Shown: positions 9,447-22,378, counted from the first letter of the stretch. The stretch: 64,000 bases of DNA from Branchiostoma floridae (GCF_000003815.2 NC_049981.1:11191478-11255477); one strand, 5' to 3'. Notes: generated by a model from the letters alone, not told the origin. Program-made: numbers and translations.

Positions 9447-12400
9447 TTACTCCGAAGGACAGTCCCACAGAGATTCGGGCGCCGGTGGGTCATAGTCATC
9501 AACATTCCTGAAGAAAACGAGAGGGTTACTTTTAGACGAAGGAGGAAAGGCCACATAGCGCACAGGACCAGTTGCATTGTCGATAGCCAATGGCATTTCA
9601 CCCAGGCCCTCAACCGGGTCGGTATGGCGGAGGTATACAATGTGACTTTTGATGGTAGGGACAATAACTCCTCGACCAATCAAACCATACCTCACGAGCA
9701 GCTTGTCTTCTGATTGGCTGAAAGTTATTGTGAAGTTTCCTACCGCGCGGGAGAAGTAGTTTCCTACAAATTCTTTCTTGTCCCGGATGAAGGTGTCGGA
9801 AAGAGGAGCACCCATTGACGCATCTGCTATGTCGAGGTTTTTGTCGTCATGGTTATGTTTATCAGCGGTGTCATTCCTTCGGCGATCGCCAGGGAGAACC
9901 CACGGTGCTGGGTATGTACAGACGTTGTTCATTTCGAGCCAGTGCCTCTCCCCTGAAAAATAAAAACGCTAGCATTGAGAGCAAGTGCGGATTTCGTGAA
10001 CTAGTTTCAAGATTCATTGTGGCCAGACAAAAGCCTACGCTGGCCATATAGGGTGACTTAATTGAAAAAAAGTAGGCCTTTAGAGACGGGGGGCGCCACA
10101 AGCTACTGAAAACGTTCAATCCATTACTTACTGAGTCACATTTGTGAGAAAGCGGTTGTTGTTGTTTTTCTAGCAAAACTTCCGCAAACAAAAAGTGGAT
10201 GATGTGGTCAGGAAAAAACCTGCACTGGCCAATATACAGTCCCTATAGGCCAATACACAGTCCCTATAGACGGGGGCGCCATAGGCTCCCTACAACGTTC
10301 GATCCACTGTATTTGAATCAAAATTCTGAGAAAGTGGTTCCTTGCCTAGAAGGGTATCTGCAGCCAGATAGTGGATGATTTCGTTGATAAGCCCTGAGGT
10401 ATCTCTCCCAGCTGATGGCCCGTTGATCGAGGTAAAAATGCCAACCTGGGCATCAGGGAACAGGGTAACCTGGCTGAAGAACCCCTTGGCGAGACCCTTG
10501 TGGTCTAGCCGTTTGTACCCTAGAAAGAAACACCAACTAAATTATCACTGTTATCCAGTAAGAAGCAATAGTATTGAAAGAAGTTTGCCGTGGGCTTCAG
10601 TTTGGTCAAAAGGTACGTGTTTTAACAGTACGTGTATGAGAATCTGTTTGCTACATGAATGCTTTTCTATGTGCTTGAGAGTGTTTGAGTTTTTGTCTTG
10701 CTACAGGAAAAGGAATGTTGTGTTGCTCATTTCTAATCACTTTTCGAAGGTCTCTTACTATTTATTACATTGAAAATCAGCCATATGCAAACTACACATT
10801 ACCATTGTAATTCCCTACTCTCCACCCCATGCCATAGGCTGTTGTTGTTGACGATGTCGGCCATTTTGGCTTGCCCTTGTTGTTTGCACCCCTTTCTCCA
10901 ATGGTCGTCAGGGGCTTGTGGGTCAGGTGCATCAGCTTCCCGGGTACCAGTTCAGTTCCGTTCAACAGTTTTCCCAGTGTCAGTTGGAAGTTCATATACT
11001 TCGCCATGTCCACAGCATTGGAGAGGATTCCAACGGCGGGTAGGTCTAAGTCAAGGGGTCTATTGCAAACACAAATCAACAAACAACATGTACGTTCACC
11101 GTACCGAGTACGCATGAGCTGCGATATGGTGAAAATATGTCTAAGGTGAAGACCCCTGACTTGCAAACAGTCCTCTTCTTGACCATTGTTCTATTTGCAT
11201 AAAATGTCCAGACGTGATTTCTTTATGTTTCAGGGGCCTACACCTTTTACCCATAATTCCTGTCGCAGCACATGTGTAGTTGGATCGGTGAAAGTGCTTA
11301 TAGCATAACTTTAAGGTAAGTATAAGTTTAGTGAATGCTACACCTGGCCTTTTATCAGCAACATTGTGAAAAAGAGCACCAAATTGCGGGTTTTCTGTCC
11401 TTTTCGTTAAAACATAAGGACTAGCCTGGACTAGTGCTGTCAAAGGTCATCAGTATATAACGTTAGACGTTTGTGCGAAGCATTATATAAAGAATGGAAG
11501 TTAAAATCGACATCCATAATCCAAAACCAGTATAACGATTTTACTGTATGATTTTAGATAGACATGTCTTGCCCACCCAAACTCGGTCAGATTGTGCTCC
11601 AGCGACCTTGTGTGCGGCACGTTGCGGAGTGGGAGGGGGTGTCCCGACCAGGAGCGCAGGGGCGAGCTGGTGCGCATGAAGGGCGGGACGCGGGGCCTTC
11701 TGGGAACGGCCCAGGACGGACCTTTGTACGTCCTGTAGGACACGGCAACCCGCTCCAGACGGACATCTCCTCTCAGAACCTGAACGATAACAGAGAAGAA
11801 AAAAACATTCATACAAAATTGTCCCTGCAGTTCTGGTGCAAGATGTTAGGGGGCCCAAACCAACAGATTTTCTTCCTTGCATCAAAAGCTACTAGTATCT
11901 GTCACCAAAGTATGAAGACCATAGTTTTGCTGCAATACTTACAGTTACACACAAGGGGGCCAAAAATCGACACTGACCCCCTCTCCAACTCCTATCCACA
12001 TACCAAGTATCATTACCATAACCAGGTTCCAATGCTATGCTGATCACATATATTTCACATAAATTGTTCTCGTCTGTCTAAAAGCAAATAATGATTTAAA
12101 AAAAAACAACCTCGGACATAGCGACGCAGTCGTGCGGCAGCTTGAGTGAGATACCCGGTACCGGCCGTACGTACCTCGCTCCAGTACGCCGTCCTGTCCA
12201 TCCCCAGCGGCTCGATGATGTGGTCCCTCAGCAGCTTCTCGAAGCTCTCCCCGCCGATCTTCTCGGCAATGAGTCCGGCCAGCACGTACATCATGTTGTT
12301 ATAGGTGAAGGTAGACCTGAAGGAGCCGGGGTAAGTCTCCTCAAAGTACCGGACGTGCCTGTAGGGCAAAAAGAGGTAGCAAGGTTAGCCTTGCCTTCAC

Positions 12401-15400
12401 AGACTTCTAGCGGGGATGGGTATTCTATGGGGTGGGTTGGGAGCTGGTTCTTTAGTTTCAATGTTAGATAAGGTACTCTAATGCCAGCAAGGGAGTTTCC
12501 TGAATAAGTGAGTTTGCCTAGAAGAGTAGTTTGCCGTGAAAGGGAGTTCCTCCTTGCCAACGTTGAAACTGGCAAACCAGCGCCCCCCCCCCGCCCCTCA
12601 TAAAGCCAGTCCTACTGGAAGTCTTCGAATGATAAGGTGTGATATTTTCAGTTTGATCGCAGTACTACGCCAAAGGCTCCATCCTGAGGCGCCGCCTAAA
12701 ATTCCAACAAAACAAACATCTGTGTAGTAATAACATTCTTGACTGAAATTCACTTTTCGGTTTGAAAGAAGATGTGTACGCTTCACAGGCAGTCACAGTG
12801 GTTGCTGGATACTTGGAATTGAAGGGAAGGCGGCGTTTTACATTGAACCATGCATGCTGACGTCATACCGTGCCAGTTGTTCCCTGGTCATGTTGAGTCC
12901 GACCGGAAACATCTCCATGTAGGTACGCAGTCCAGTGCGCATGGCAAGTAGGTCCGCCAACGTCATTTCCTCCGTCCGAAACCGGTCCCGGAAACGGAAG
13001 TCAGGTCCAAGAATGTCCTAGATCGGGCAAAGCAGTGAAGCATGGTTCTTTTCAAGTACAGTCAAAACTGTTCAAAAGATCACCCAGGGAACCAAAAGAA
13101 TAGTCTGTGCAGACAGGCGGCCACTGGAATGTTATGTGGTAATGAAAAAAAGTCTATGGATCACCAAAATGTGGTCAATGATCACATTGTTAAGGTGGTT
13201 CTTATGTAAAAGCTGCGTCACTTCGATTACAGGTTTGACTGTATCTGTTAATATGCAATTTGGTCTCGCTCTAGTTCGATTTTTCAGTGTACTGGGTGAC
13301 CGCTAATCTTTTTGCGTTCAGGGATTTAACGCTAGAAATTCGGGGACGCAAGTTCACCTTTATTCGCGGGGTATCATATCTTGATTTTTGTCAGGCAGGG
13401 TACATCTCATTGGAATATCATGTCGACGGACAGTGCACGTGACGTGGCAGTTTCAAAATTACTGTTTGAAACAACAGTCCGCAGACGCATATCATTACTA
13501 GATGCCCAATTTTCAAATACATAGATTACCCCCCGCGGAAAAAAGTGAACTGCAGTTACACGCTTCATGCCTTCACGTACCTTGATTTTCGAGCCGAAGT
13601 CGAACCTGGAATCCTTCGCGAACAGGGCGGCGAAGAGAGCGGTGGTGAAGGACTTGGACACCGATCCTATACCGAACATGGTCCGGTCTGTCGCCATCCA
13701 GCGCTTCTTCACATCCGCGTAACCGTAACCTCGGGCAAGGACCGTGACACCATCCTTCACCAGGGCTATGGACATCCCGGGGAATGGTCGGCATGTTCCT
13801 AACTGAAACGGGAATTTTCATTTTAAAGTCAAAGATATATATGGATGAAATGAATCTGACCGGAAATGCAGTTTGTGCTCTCCATAAGGAGCTATAGGCT
13901 AATGTCATATTTCCAAAACGACGTGTCCCGGCCATGAGCGCAGGGGTTTTCCGAAACGGGGCCCGGCCGGGCTGTTTGTAGAAACGAAAAATCATCAACA
14001 TAGTTCATTTCCCAGAAGTGGTCAAATGGCATTGCTTTGAACAAAATCGTTGAATATATCAAATACTTTAGACTCCTGTTACATACTTGGTTGATGGCGT
14101 GGTCCAGACACTGTAGTTTGGCGGCCAGGTGAGGGATCCGGACCGGCACGTTAGGCCACGTCGGCAGCTGGGCAAACGGGAAACACAATAATAAAAGACG
14201 TTGTGAACAGAACAAGACGTACGGATTAGATCTATGACGGACCGCGCGTACATCAACCCAATACGTCATGTCGTACCTGAACTCTTCACTTCAGCATATC
14301 ATTACTCTAAGTCAAATCATCGCGTGTCTATTGCTTACCCTTGGCAGTATATTCAAGTTAAGGTTCTGTTATTTCTGCCAAGGTCAAGAACGGGACCAAA
14401 TGACCTGGGTTTACACATGCAGCTCCTCAAGGAACTTGGCTGGCTATCATCACCTTCATTGAAAGCCAAGACGCTGTGCCAAGAATAACTTCTTAAACTT
14501 AAAGATGTCTTAAACGTTAATGGGGGGGGGGGCTTTGTGGAGAAGACGAGAATACCCAACAGTTTGGGAAACGAGAAAAGAGAACAGTTAAAGTATTGAT
14601 CATGTTTTGAATACACTGCACCACTATGTTGTTGTACACCACATACAGTGTCAAAGCCAAAACATTAAAGGCCCGTGTAAGGAATCCTACATTGGAGATA
14701 CCGAAAAAACACCCAAGTTTAACAACCTCTGAATCTTCACGGCACATGTTCACTTGGATACTCGTTCTCCCTGGACAAAGGCTAAGAGGAAACCAGGACA
14801 CGGAACCAGACTCTGAGTCTTTCGCAAGGGGTATCAAGCGAGGGGTGTCACAGACTTTCTGCAACTTATGATCCACTGGTCACTTAGTCACGTGTTCTAT
14901 CTAGATAACATGACGTCACAGAAACACTGGATTGCACATTTAAATTTCCTGACGGAAATTTGAAACAAATTCCATTATTTTGGTGGTGGAAGTCACAGTT
15001 ACCTCAAAGAACACTGTTTGCCCCACTTTGGCATTTGAACTTGACTTTGACTTCAAACCAAAGCAAACCCAAGCCAAGTCAATGATGTTATCAAAACCAC
15101 ATGTAACATTGACCATCAAGGAAGATATTTGTGACAAGGGTGGGCGGAGCAGAAATGCGTAACCTTCGACTTGAAAAGGGGACATAAAAACCTATTTTTC
15201 AACCTCAAAGTCTTATTGTACCATTAATGAACACTATTTTGTCGGTAAATGTATCAATGAATTCATTGGTCGGAATAGAAGCCAGATATATTGTTCTTGC
15301 TATTTGTACTCGATATATTTCCAAACCAACTGCGAGGAAGTGTTGACTATGACATTTTTACGTCAATTAGTACGTTTCAGCAATAAGAATGATCAGAATA

Positions 15401-15649
15401 CCCCCGACGAATGTTTGTGATATGGTTGGCTTGAATGCCTTGAATTCAATGAAGTCGACTGCCAGAAACTTTCAGACAAACTCCGACGGTCTAAAGCAGA
15501 GAAGCAAGAGAGCAAGCCACGGTGATCTGCAATATTTATTTAATAGTTAAGAATATAAAAAATCTCACCTCTTTCAAGCCTGACACAGACCACACCGTCC
15601 AACCTACCACAAATACAACCGTTCCGGTGGTCAACAATCCTGTCGCCAT
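9447..15649 (-). CDS. Serine beta-lactamase/DD-peptidase-like protein (class C fold), complete, 608 aa
   Basis: Nine exons read on the minus strand: 15649-15569, 14167-14087, 13802-13581, 13017-12869, 12358-12175, 11779-11607, 11059-10803, 10519-10346, 9952-9447. They total 1,827 nt and all phases close. Exon 1 encodes a hydrophobic N-terminus (MATGLLTTGTVVFVVGW), a signal peptide or anchor, so the product is probably secreted or lumenal. The three active-site motifs of the penicillin-recognising serine hydrolases are present: S101-V-S-K104 (SxxK), Y197-N-N199 (YxN) and H389-K-G391 (H/KxG). The family phrase PAVGILSNAVDMAKYM lies at about 304-319, and a C-terminal beta-rich region has FVGNYFSRAVGNFTI. 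Animal relatives (LACTB and similar proteins) act as proteases, esterases or peptidases, and the substrate here is unknown. Exon 8 uses a GC donor. Exon 6 has the least family support. It converges on the SOD-type gene 1.9 kb away. Confidence 0.88.
10013..10378. repeat. Diverged tandem duplication across the exon 8 end of the beta-lactamase-like gene
   Basis: Two ~175-bp segments, 10013-10197 and 10198-10378, match in order. Each has a TGTGG-CAG...AAAACC/GCCT stretch, a GGCCA-ATA-block, GACGGGGGCGCCA, a block around AACGTTCRATCCA, a stretch around TGAGAAAG, and GTGGATGAT at the end. The copy at 10198-10378 carries the real end of exon 8; the other copy lies in the intron, decayed. Inside the second segment GGCCAATAYACAGTCCCTATA occurs twice in a row (about 10228-10269). 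Confidence 0.7.
13057..13243. mobile_element. MITE with TACAGTCAAACCTG-type ends, intronic
   Basis: It begins TACAGTCAAAACTG and ends AGGTTTGACTGTA, its imperfect reverse complement, 187 bp in all. Internal GGCGGCCACTGG and ATGTGGTCAATGATC blocks are typical of this non-autonomous DNA transposon style. It lies between exons 3 and 4 of the beta-lactamase-like gene. Decayed relatives are at 24806-24886 and 26828-26896. Confidence 0.7.
14521..14532. repeat. Poly(G) run
   Basis: About 12 consecutive G in an intron. Similar C runs lie at 8441-8451, 12587-12600 (interrupted) and 21482-21496. Confidence 0.9.
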
Positions 15650-17693
15650 CTTCGAATGATAAGAGTTTTGGCAGTATAAGACAAACAAGCTATGCAGAAG
15701 GTCACACAAGGTTGACTTGACGGGTGACAACAGCATGCATTGGTTAACACTTTGGCCTGTTTCCCAAAGTAGAAACATCGACTATACATCAACGATAGCT
15801 CTTGTTCCTATGTACACCGTTTAGTGGGGCATTAGTAAGGCCCTTCTTCGGTGGTCTCAGCGGCCCCTAGCAGCCAATGTTAGAATTGCATGGGCCGGTT
15901 GATTCAATCGTAGTATTTTGCTGCGCTATTCTGCTTCCGTCCTTTTGAACTTTGCATTTGATACATTCCTTATGATAAGAAAGCTTCGAAAAAAACTTTT
16001 GACTAAACTTTTGCTAACATCGATGATCAATGTATAAAAAGGTAACCAAGTAGCTGGTGTCATGATTAACCTGACATCAATGCTGCAATATCTTCAAGAA
16101 CTGAAAGATGTCGCTGTGAGACCGTCACAGAAGACCGCCGTTTTCTAAGCAATACCGGAAAGATTTGGTGTTCTGCTTTCAGTTCTAGTGTTATCTCCGC
16201 GCTTTTGGAGGCAAAGAGCAACTAATATCATGCATATTAGATTTACAATTTAAAGTGCACGGCCGGTCGAAACGTAAAGAAGGAGTAGTTTGTTCTATGT
16301 GATTTTAGCGCACAAAATCATACAGTTCGTTACATCAATTTTCTCAGATTTGTCGTCGAAAATGCCAGCTTACGGCCAACCATTCCTCGTTTCTGTTCAT
16401 CATGTATGTTCATCTTTAATGAAGAAATAATTAGTTTTGAATAAGATTTACCATTGCTATAACATACATGCATAAGGAATCGAGTTCAATCATATCACAA
16501 TGAACCTGAATGTCAAATAACTTCCATTCTTGCCGCGGGCTGTTTCTGATTAATCCGATTCATATCCTTTTGTAATAATGTCAGCAGAAGTAATCAGGTA
16601 GATAAGGGAAATACTTCCTCTTTTGCCTACGGGAAGACTTTGAAACCCCCTGCCTTTTATATTAAAAGCCTTGCATCTAATCAATAAAAAGGGAAAGAGA
16701 CATGATACATTTTTTTCATTTCCCAAAGCTACCACTTGAATACATATTTTTGTAGCTGTGAAATAGAATGTTTTCATAATAATAATAATAAATTTTGCAA
16801 AGAATCACCGGGAAAACATACTCTATTTTTGCGGGCACAAAAGAACACGTTCCTAGTTCAAATGCGTTATAACAAAACGAGTAGCTATATTTATACAGAA
16901 TCTGTTTTTACGAGAAAACATATGATATATAAAAAGATCGGTGTGGCGCAGGCCAACAATATCTCCTTATTTGTCCATTCAGCGCCCATTCAATGCCCGT
17001 AGCCTTAACTCGCAGAACTCAAGTAGACTTTCAATTAGCGTGATGGTGTCTTGTTACTTAAGTTCTATATTGTCCATAGAATAAAATCTTTTTGAAACAG
17101 AATGTTTTGCCTTTCAAGTACACAGCTGTTACACTTCGTTACAGACAGAGATGTAGAGGCTTCAATATACGGATATCCCTCTCTGACAGGCTGAAGCAGG
17201 GCCGTGCTTGGCCGAGTGTCCTTCAAATGCCTGAAGGTCAAGATTGGTTTTCGGGGAAGGTTACCCAAGCGGAGTCATCACCCCAATCTGTTGTAGGGTC
17301 CGGGGTGCAGGGGTCAGGTCTCGTTCATAGAGCGTAATGACAAACCTGCCGGCTGGAACACGTCAGGCTTCATAACAACGTACACGCACAGAACAGAGGG
17401 CTGGGGTGGTGTGGGAATATCATTTTAGACAATACTTGATGGAGGGGGGTGAGCAGGGAACAACATGAAAATCCTGATATGATTTTACAACTAGTCATTA
17501 GATGTAGTGTAGTCTTGTTAGAATGCGTTTCTTACAATCTTATTCTGCTCTTTCACATACAAAAACACACCGTGAAGATGTATTGTGGAAATTACACAGT
17601 TATCACTCCTTTATTCGATAAAAAGTTTCTTCATCCGTTGGAATCCTGGATAAGGAGGGTACCTCTTTGCCCAAATATGGACGATGAAGATCG

Positions 17694-17830
17694 ACCAATC
17701 AATCAAGCAATCAACGAATCAATCAAGGAACCAATCGACCAGCCAACCAACATTCAATTGACCAATCGGTCAACCAATCGACAAATCAATCAATCAATTC
17801 ACCGGCAAATCAACGTTCAACTTGCAGTAA
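17694..17830. repeat. Degenerate (CAAT)n/(CCAA)n stretch
   Basis: CAATCAATCAAGCAATCAAC and similar units, heavily substituted. It keeps an open frame by chance but is not a gene. Confidence 0.85.
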
Positions 17831-17980
17831 AACAACCAATGATGGACACTTCTTACCATATTTATCCATCAGTAGATAACTAGCTTTCAAATATAAGCGT
17901 GCACCATGAGCGTCAGTCTAAGGTTATTAGCTGAACCATGGATAGATATAATAAGCTTTAGCACTGCGGCACGCTGGTAC

Positions 17981-18132
17981 TAATCTCCAAGCAGACCTTA
18001 CGGTAACATAAGATAGTTAGATATAGATAGCAGAGGAGTGAAGCCGGAGCCAAACACACTCCTAGGCCGGCTTCACTCCTCTGCCAGCTTTTGATCCTAT
18101 CTTATGCTACCGTAGGATCTGCTTGGAGATTA
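17981..18132. mobile_element. Palindromic MITE, 152 bp
   Basis: The left half (TAATCTCCAAGCAGACC... ATAAGATAG...AGAGGAGTGAAGCCGG) and the right half (CCGGCTTCACTCCTCTG...CTATCTTATG...GGATCTGCTTGGAGATTA) are reverse complements with few mismatches, so the whole element can fold on itself. A half-length relative lies at 23022-23116. Confidence 0.85.
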
Positions 18133-19480
18133 CGCTAGCGCTGGCACATCACCAAACATGGAGAGATAGGGCGCCCGGCTGCCGCTGTTTTCACCCCAGG
18201 TCTTTCGCAGTGCGTAAATAGACTTCACAGGACGTGCGGATGCTAATGTTTCTCCTGATAATTACTTACGATAAGGCTAGGAGATTATGTTATGTGCTTG
18301 ACAAGAAGTCAAGAATCTGAAAAGGATTTCGTGATTCTTTTCTAGGGTTTCCTACCTGGGTAAATTGGCTAAATATTATAATAATTGGTTTATTGATTCA
18401 ATCCAAGAGCACTAAAATACATTGCAGCGTCTTATGCACAGCAGAAGACTAAATTGCGCACTTTAGAATAATACATATGCAAACATACGATATAACAGTT
18501 AATTATAAGTGAATGCTTATCATACAAGGAATGAAACAAATACAAAAACTTCAAAAGAAAGTGAAAGAAGACTGCAATAGTGGATAAATAGATGTGGGAG
18601 ATGCTTTCAGGAACATGTGTTGAAAAGTTGAGTGAAATATGGGATGGGCTGTTTTTATACCGATTAGTTTTTGCCTGTGGAATACAAAGTTGGTTGGCAC
18701 CTTTATTTTAGGCTTCTAACATAAACCATAGGCCGAGTATACATGCTTTCTCCGTGTATTCAAGGGGCGTATCGTTAAGTGATTTTGAACGAAATTATTA
18801 GCAGCGTAGTTATTAGAAAAAAAAATTTTCTTAAATAGATGAATCAATTATTTTCTTATAACTATAGATGATTAGAAGATATCAAGATGTGCGAATGTGA
18901 GTTTGTATCTTTTATCATTATGCACATGAAAAACAGCTTCATTGCAGTGGTATGCTGTATTTTCTCGTAGAAAACATCAGAGGCAATAAACCCGATGACA
19001 TCATCCATATTGTCCAAAATCGCATTTAGTATTCTTCCATGACCATCTATCAATATTCGTTACGACTCCATTCATTTATAATTCATTAATGAGAAGATAA
19101 TGAAAGATCAAAATGTCAGTTTAGCCAGGTAGGAAACCTTAATGTTAATCATTGAATGTTTGCTAAGACGAAGAAAGGGGGTAAAATTTGGAACGATCGA
19201 TGTAGAGTAATACCTTTTTATTTTCTTAGAATGGATAGTCGGCAAAAAATCTAAAGAAATTCAGAGGTCTTTGGTCCCCGATTTGGTACCCATGTCGATA
19301 TTACCTCCATATAACGGCTTTATTTTTTTTTAGCTCCATAAAAAGGGACGTATTGTTTTCAGTTTCTTTGTTTGTCTTTGTGTGTGTGCACGTTCCAGCT
19401 GCTGGCTATTTTCCAAGGTTGACCTGGGTGGCTGAAAATGATGTAGCTGGAGACTTGTAGGATCGGAAGGCTGTCCAATC

Positions 19481-19502
19481 AAATTAGTCCTGGGACTAAT
19501 TT
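19481..19502. repeat. Short palindrome
   Basis: AAATTAGTCC, TG, GGACTAATTT: a perfect 10-bp stem around two bases. Function unknown. Confidence 0.85.
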
Positions 19503-19823
19503 AAAGCTGTTGCTAATGGCTTGTCCCAAGACTGGAAGGCAGGGAAATGCATAGAACAAGAAATTCATACAAATGGCAAGTGATCTTCAATTTCTCATTG
19601 TTTTTTGCAATAAATTGAATATCTATAGGCAGAATTCACTTTAAAGTGTTTAATTAAGTATTTGAAGTGAATTTCCAGTGTCCTCCTATATAGCAATATT
19701 AGTCTGAGCTCTCTTTGAAAGGGACCTAGAGTTACATGAGTTCATATCGGGTCCTTATGTGTAATATAACCAGCTGCTGCCGCGCCGCGTGCCTGCGAAG
19801 CTGGTGTGTTACGCCGGCTATAT

Positions 19824-19863
19824 TGATACAGATTGATACAGATACAGATACAGATACAGATAC
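19824..19863. repeat. (GATACA)n microsatellite
   Basis: Two GATTGATACA-type units followed by four GATACA units. Confidence 0.95.
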
Positions 19864-21481
19864 GTGTTTGTATCGTTTGACACATTGGGCTGTCAGAGAG
19901 ACAGACTGGCCAGGCGGGTCCTGTTGGCAGCGCGGTCAAAAGCGACCCAACAGATAACGTTCTACGTACAGCGAGTCGGCAAAGTCAAGCTTCTAATTAC
20001 TGAAAATGTGAGAGCGTTATTATACCTTCGTAAATTGCACCGAGATGGCCTGAAGACAGTTTAAATCAACCCCCTGCTACTTAACGGAAATCAAATGACT
20101 GATTTGCCGCCTACGCCTTTTGGAAAAGCGGCATGCCGCCTCTTCTATGAACATCAAAGGGCGTAAAATACACGTTCCAATAAAGGAATCAACTGTTATG
20201 TATTTATTCCCACTGAGCTGACAGTTACAGAATTTATCATCCTACAAAGACGTATGCGGCCATAAATGATTGTGGGGTACCTCAAAGAGAAATTAGATTA
20301 TAAACCGATGCGACAAATAGAGTTAAAAGAATACTAGTACAACTTGAAGGATTTTAGAGCGCATAATCTTAACATCTTTCCATCTTTAAGATACCAGCCA
20401 ATGAGCGATGTGAAGAAATATATTAGACGTAATTGTTTTTGGTAAACTCGGAAGTATTCCAGGGAGTCTCTTGACTATATATACATCACCGTACGCATAC
20501 GTAGGTAGAGTATTCAAATTGTTCATTATCGTCCGATTTATTCAAAACGTCATTACCTCCGATGCGGCAAGGAGGGTCACCTCCTGATGGAGTATTGTTG
20601 TTGGTGATGTCCACACGTTCGCAGACGTATCTCATGATCACTTTGCTGCGTGCATTCGTATGCAATTTGGCGTGTCGCCTACCCCGTAATATGAGCGAGC
20701 TTTGGTGAATGTTGTCTTTTTCATAGACCGTGGCAACTTTTATAGGTATTTTAATATTTCAGAAAACGCCCTATCTTCTTGGAATGGCGGAACAGATCAT
20801 TACTGGCATTTGGCATTTCGTTGATCTTCAAAACGCGCGGAGTGACGATAAAAGGTATAGGACGATTATAGGTACCGCACGATTATACGATTATGAGTCC
20901 AGCCACATTACCTGGTATCTTCAAACAGGAACTTCGGTAGAACTATGGTATGATCATCAGATTGTAGTCTGCATGTTAATGATAGAAGTATCGTATCTGT
21001 GACCTATATTTTGCTCAGTTGTGCCAAAACGTACAATAAAGGTCATTCAATCAACAGAGTATCAAGATGCTGCTTGCATCCACATGGAAAGTATTCCACT
21101 GACAATAGATGTGCAACAAAGGTCGCCATTTGTGCTTTAAGAAACATATCCTGTTCAAAACTAGTAGACGCGTTGGTGGAAAGGCGATTACAGTTTTGTT
21201 TTTTAATACATAAGGTATCTCTCTGAAGCTGTGGTGCTTTGGCATTCGCTACACAGATGCGAGTTATTTGACAGAGCGTCTTATGTTATTGATAAGCAAA
21301 TGTATCAACGTATGATGCAATTTTAAAATTTGCATCCGTACACAAAATAAACCGCTCACCAATAAGCTTTGGATCAGTCTTCTGATCCTTATCAAGTTAG
21401 AATGACCCAAAGCCTATGTCACACATCCAGACCGGAAGTGTGACGTTAGCAATTGCAAAGGGTTCTTGGAAGTCGGTATCG

Positions 21482-21496
21482 CCCCCCCCCCCCCCC
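21482..21496. repeat. Poly(C) run
   Basis: About 15 consecutive C in spacer. Confidence 0.9.
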
Positions 21497-22136
21497 GTCT
21501 CGGTTGAGGGAAGGCTGGTGGGCTCTGATGTAAATGGCCTCTTTCACTCCCCTGAGAAAGTAATGATGTTGGTTACCGTCACAGATGAACTTACATTCAA
21601 GCAAATAAACTTTTTACGCTTTGTGTGCTTTATTATCTTTTTTTAGTCATACTTGTACATTGTTAATGATATTCGCATTATAAAATGAAGGGAAGCACAG
21701 CTTCGACTTAGAACGCTGCGACGCCTTCATCGTACCGTATACGCGTAGTCCAGTTAGAAACCCGCTTTAAAAAAGTTAACCTGTTGCTAATTATTGTTTT
21801 GGGAGAAAATCAGAGATCAGTGAAAAGAAGATCAATTTTCTTAACTGTCATGTTGGAAAATAATGATGAGAATTGAAACATGATTATCATACCAAAAAGG
21901 CTACCTAAAAAAAAGCGTTGTTTCTTAAGCAATTGTTGTGCAATCAATTTATGGCACGTTGTCTTTTATCGTACGACATATTGTCAAATGCATTTGGGTA
22001 TGTTAGATTCATCGATTATACATATTACACACACCTCCTTCAACGTCATTTAGATCATACAGTGCTCATTGACATTCCACTCGATAAAGTATGTATTACC
22101 AAACAGTATCAAATTTCCAAATTTGAAACTTGCTTG

Positions 22137-22215
22137 CCAATCATGTGACCCGGAAGTGAACGATAGAGGTGACTTCCGGGATTGACTTCCGGGTGATGAG
22201 ATCTGGAAGTAAAGT
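22137..22215 (+). promoter_or_regulatory. Promoter with CCAAT box and three to four ETS sites
   Basis: CCAAT at 22137, then CCCGGAAGTG at 22149, ACTTCCGGG at 22172 and again at 22185, and a weaker CTGGAAGTAA near 22203. Clustered CCGGAAGT sites 110-180 bp upstream of an ATG, in a local CpG-rich patch without a TATA box, are typical of ETS/GABP-type housekeeping promoters. The motifs are seen directly. Promoter activity is inferred from the start exon that follows at 22326. Confidence 0.65.
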
Positions 22216-22325
22216 GATTTGGGATGCAGGCCGTGTTGGTAGGAGGCACGGCAACACACGTCAGGCGGCTTCTCCTCAACGTACGGCCAGTTCAGCGGAG
22301 CCTCGTGCAGCTACAGGCGGCCAGG

Positions 22326-22378
22326 ATGGCTTCTGACGCGGCAGGGACAGCCGAGGAGTCGCCGATAAAGTACCTCGG
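22326..22378 (+). CDS. First coding exon, product unknown
   Basis: ATG in the context CCAGGATGG opens MASDAAGTAEESPIKYL plus a split Gly codon, and ends at a strong donor GG|GTGAGT. The 53 coding nt leave phase 2. GC content is well above the surroundings, and the ETS/CCAAT promoter is just upstream, so this is probably a genuine first exon. The peptide is acidic and low in complexity, and I cannot assign a family. No following exon with a matching phase was found before 57 kb. Either the gene has a very long first intron or a small exon was missed. Confidence 0.6.

Larger units (their letters stand above)
15650..22134. other. Intergenic spacer, divergent-promoter side
   Basis: No exon recognised. 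It separates the start of the minus-strand beta-lactamase-like gene from the plus-strand first exon at 22326. It contains degenerate CAAT repeats, a palindromic MITE, a GATACA microsatellite and small palindromes. The stretches 15.8-17.6, 18.2-19.4 and 19.9-22.1 kb show nothing further that I can name. Confidence 0.5.
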
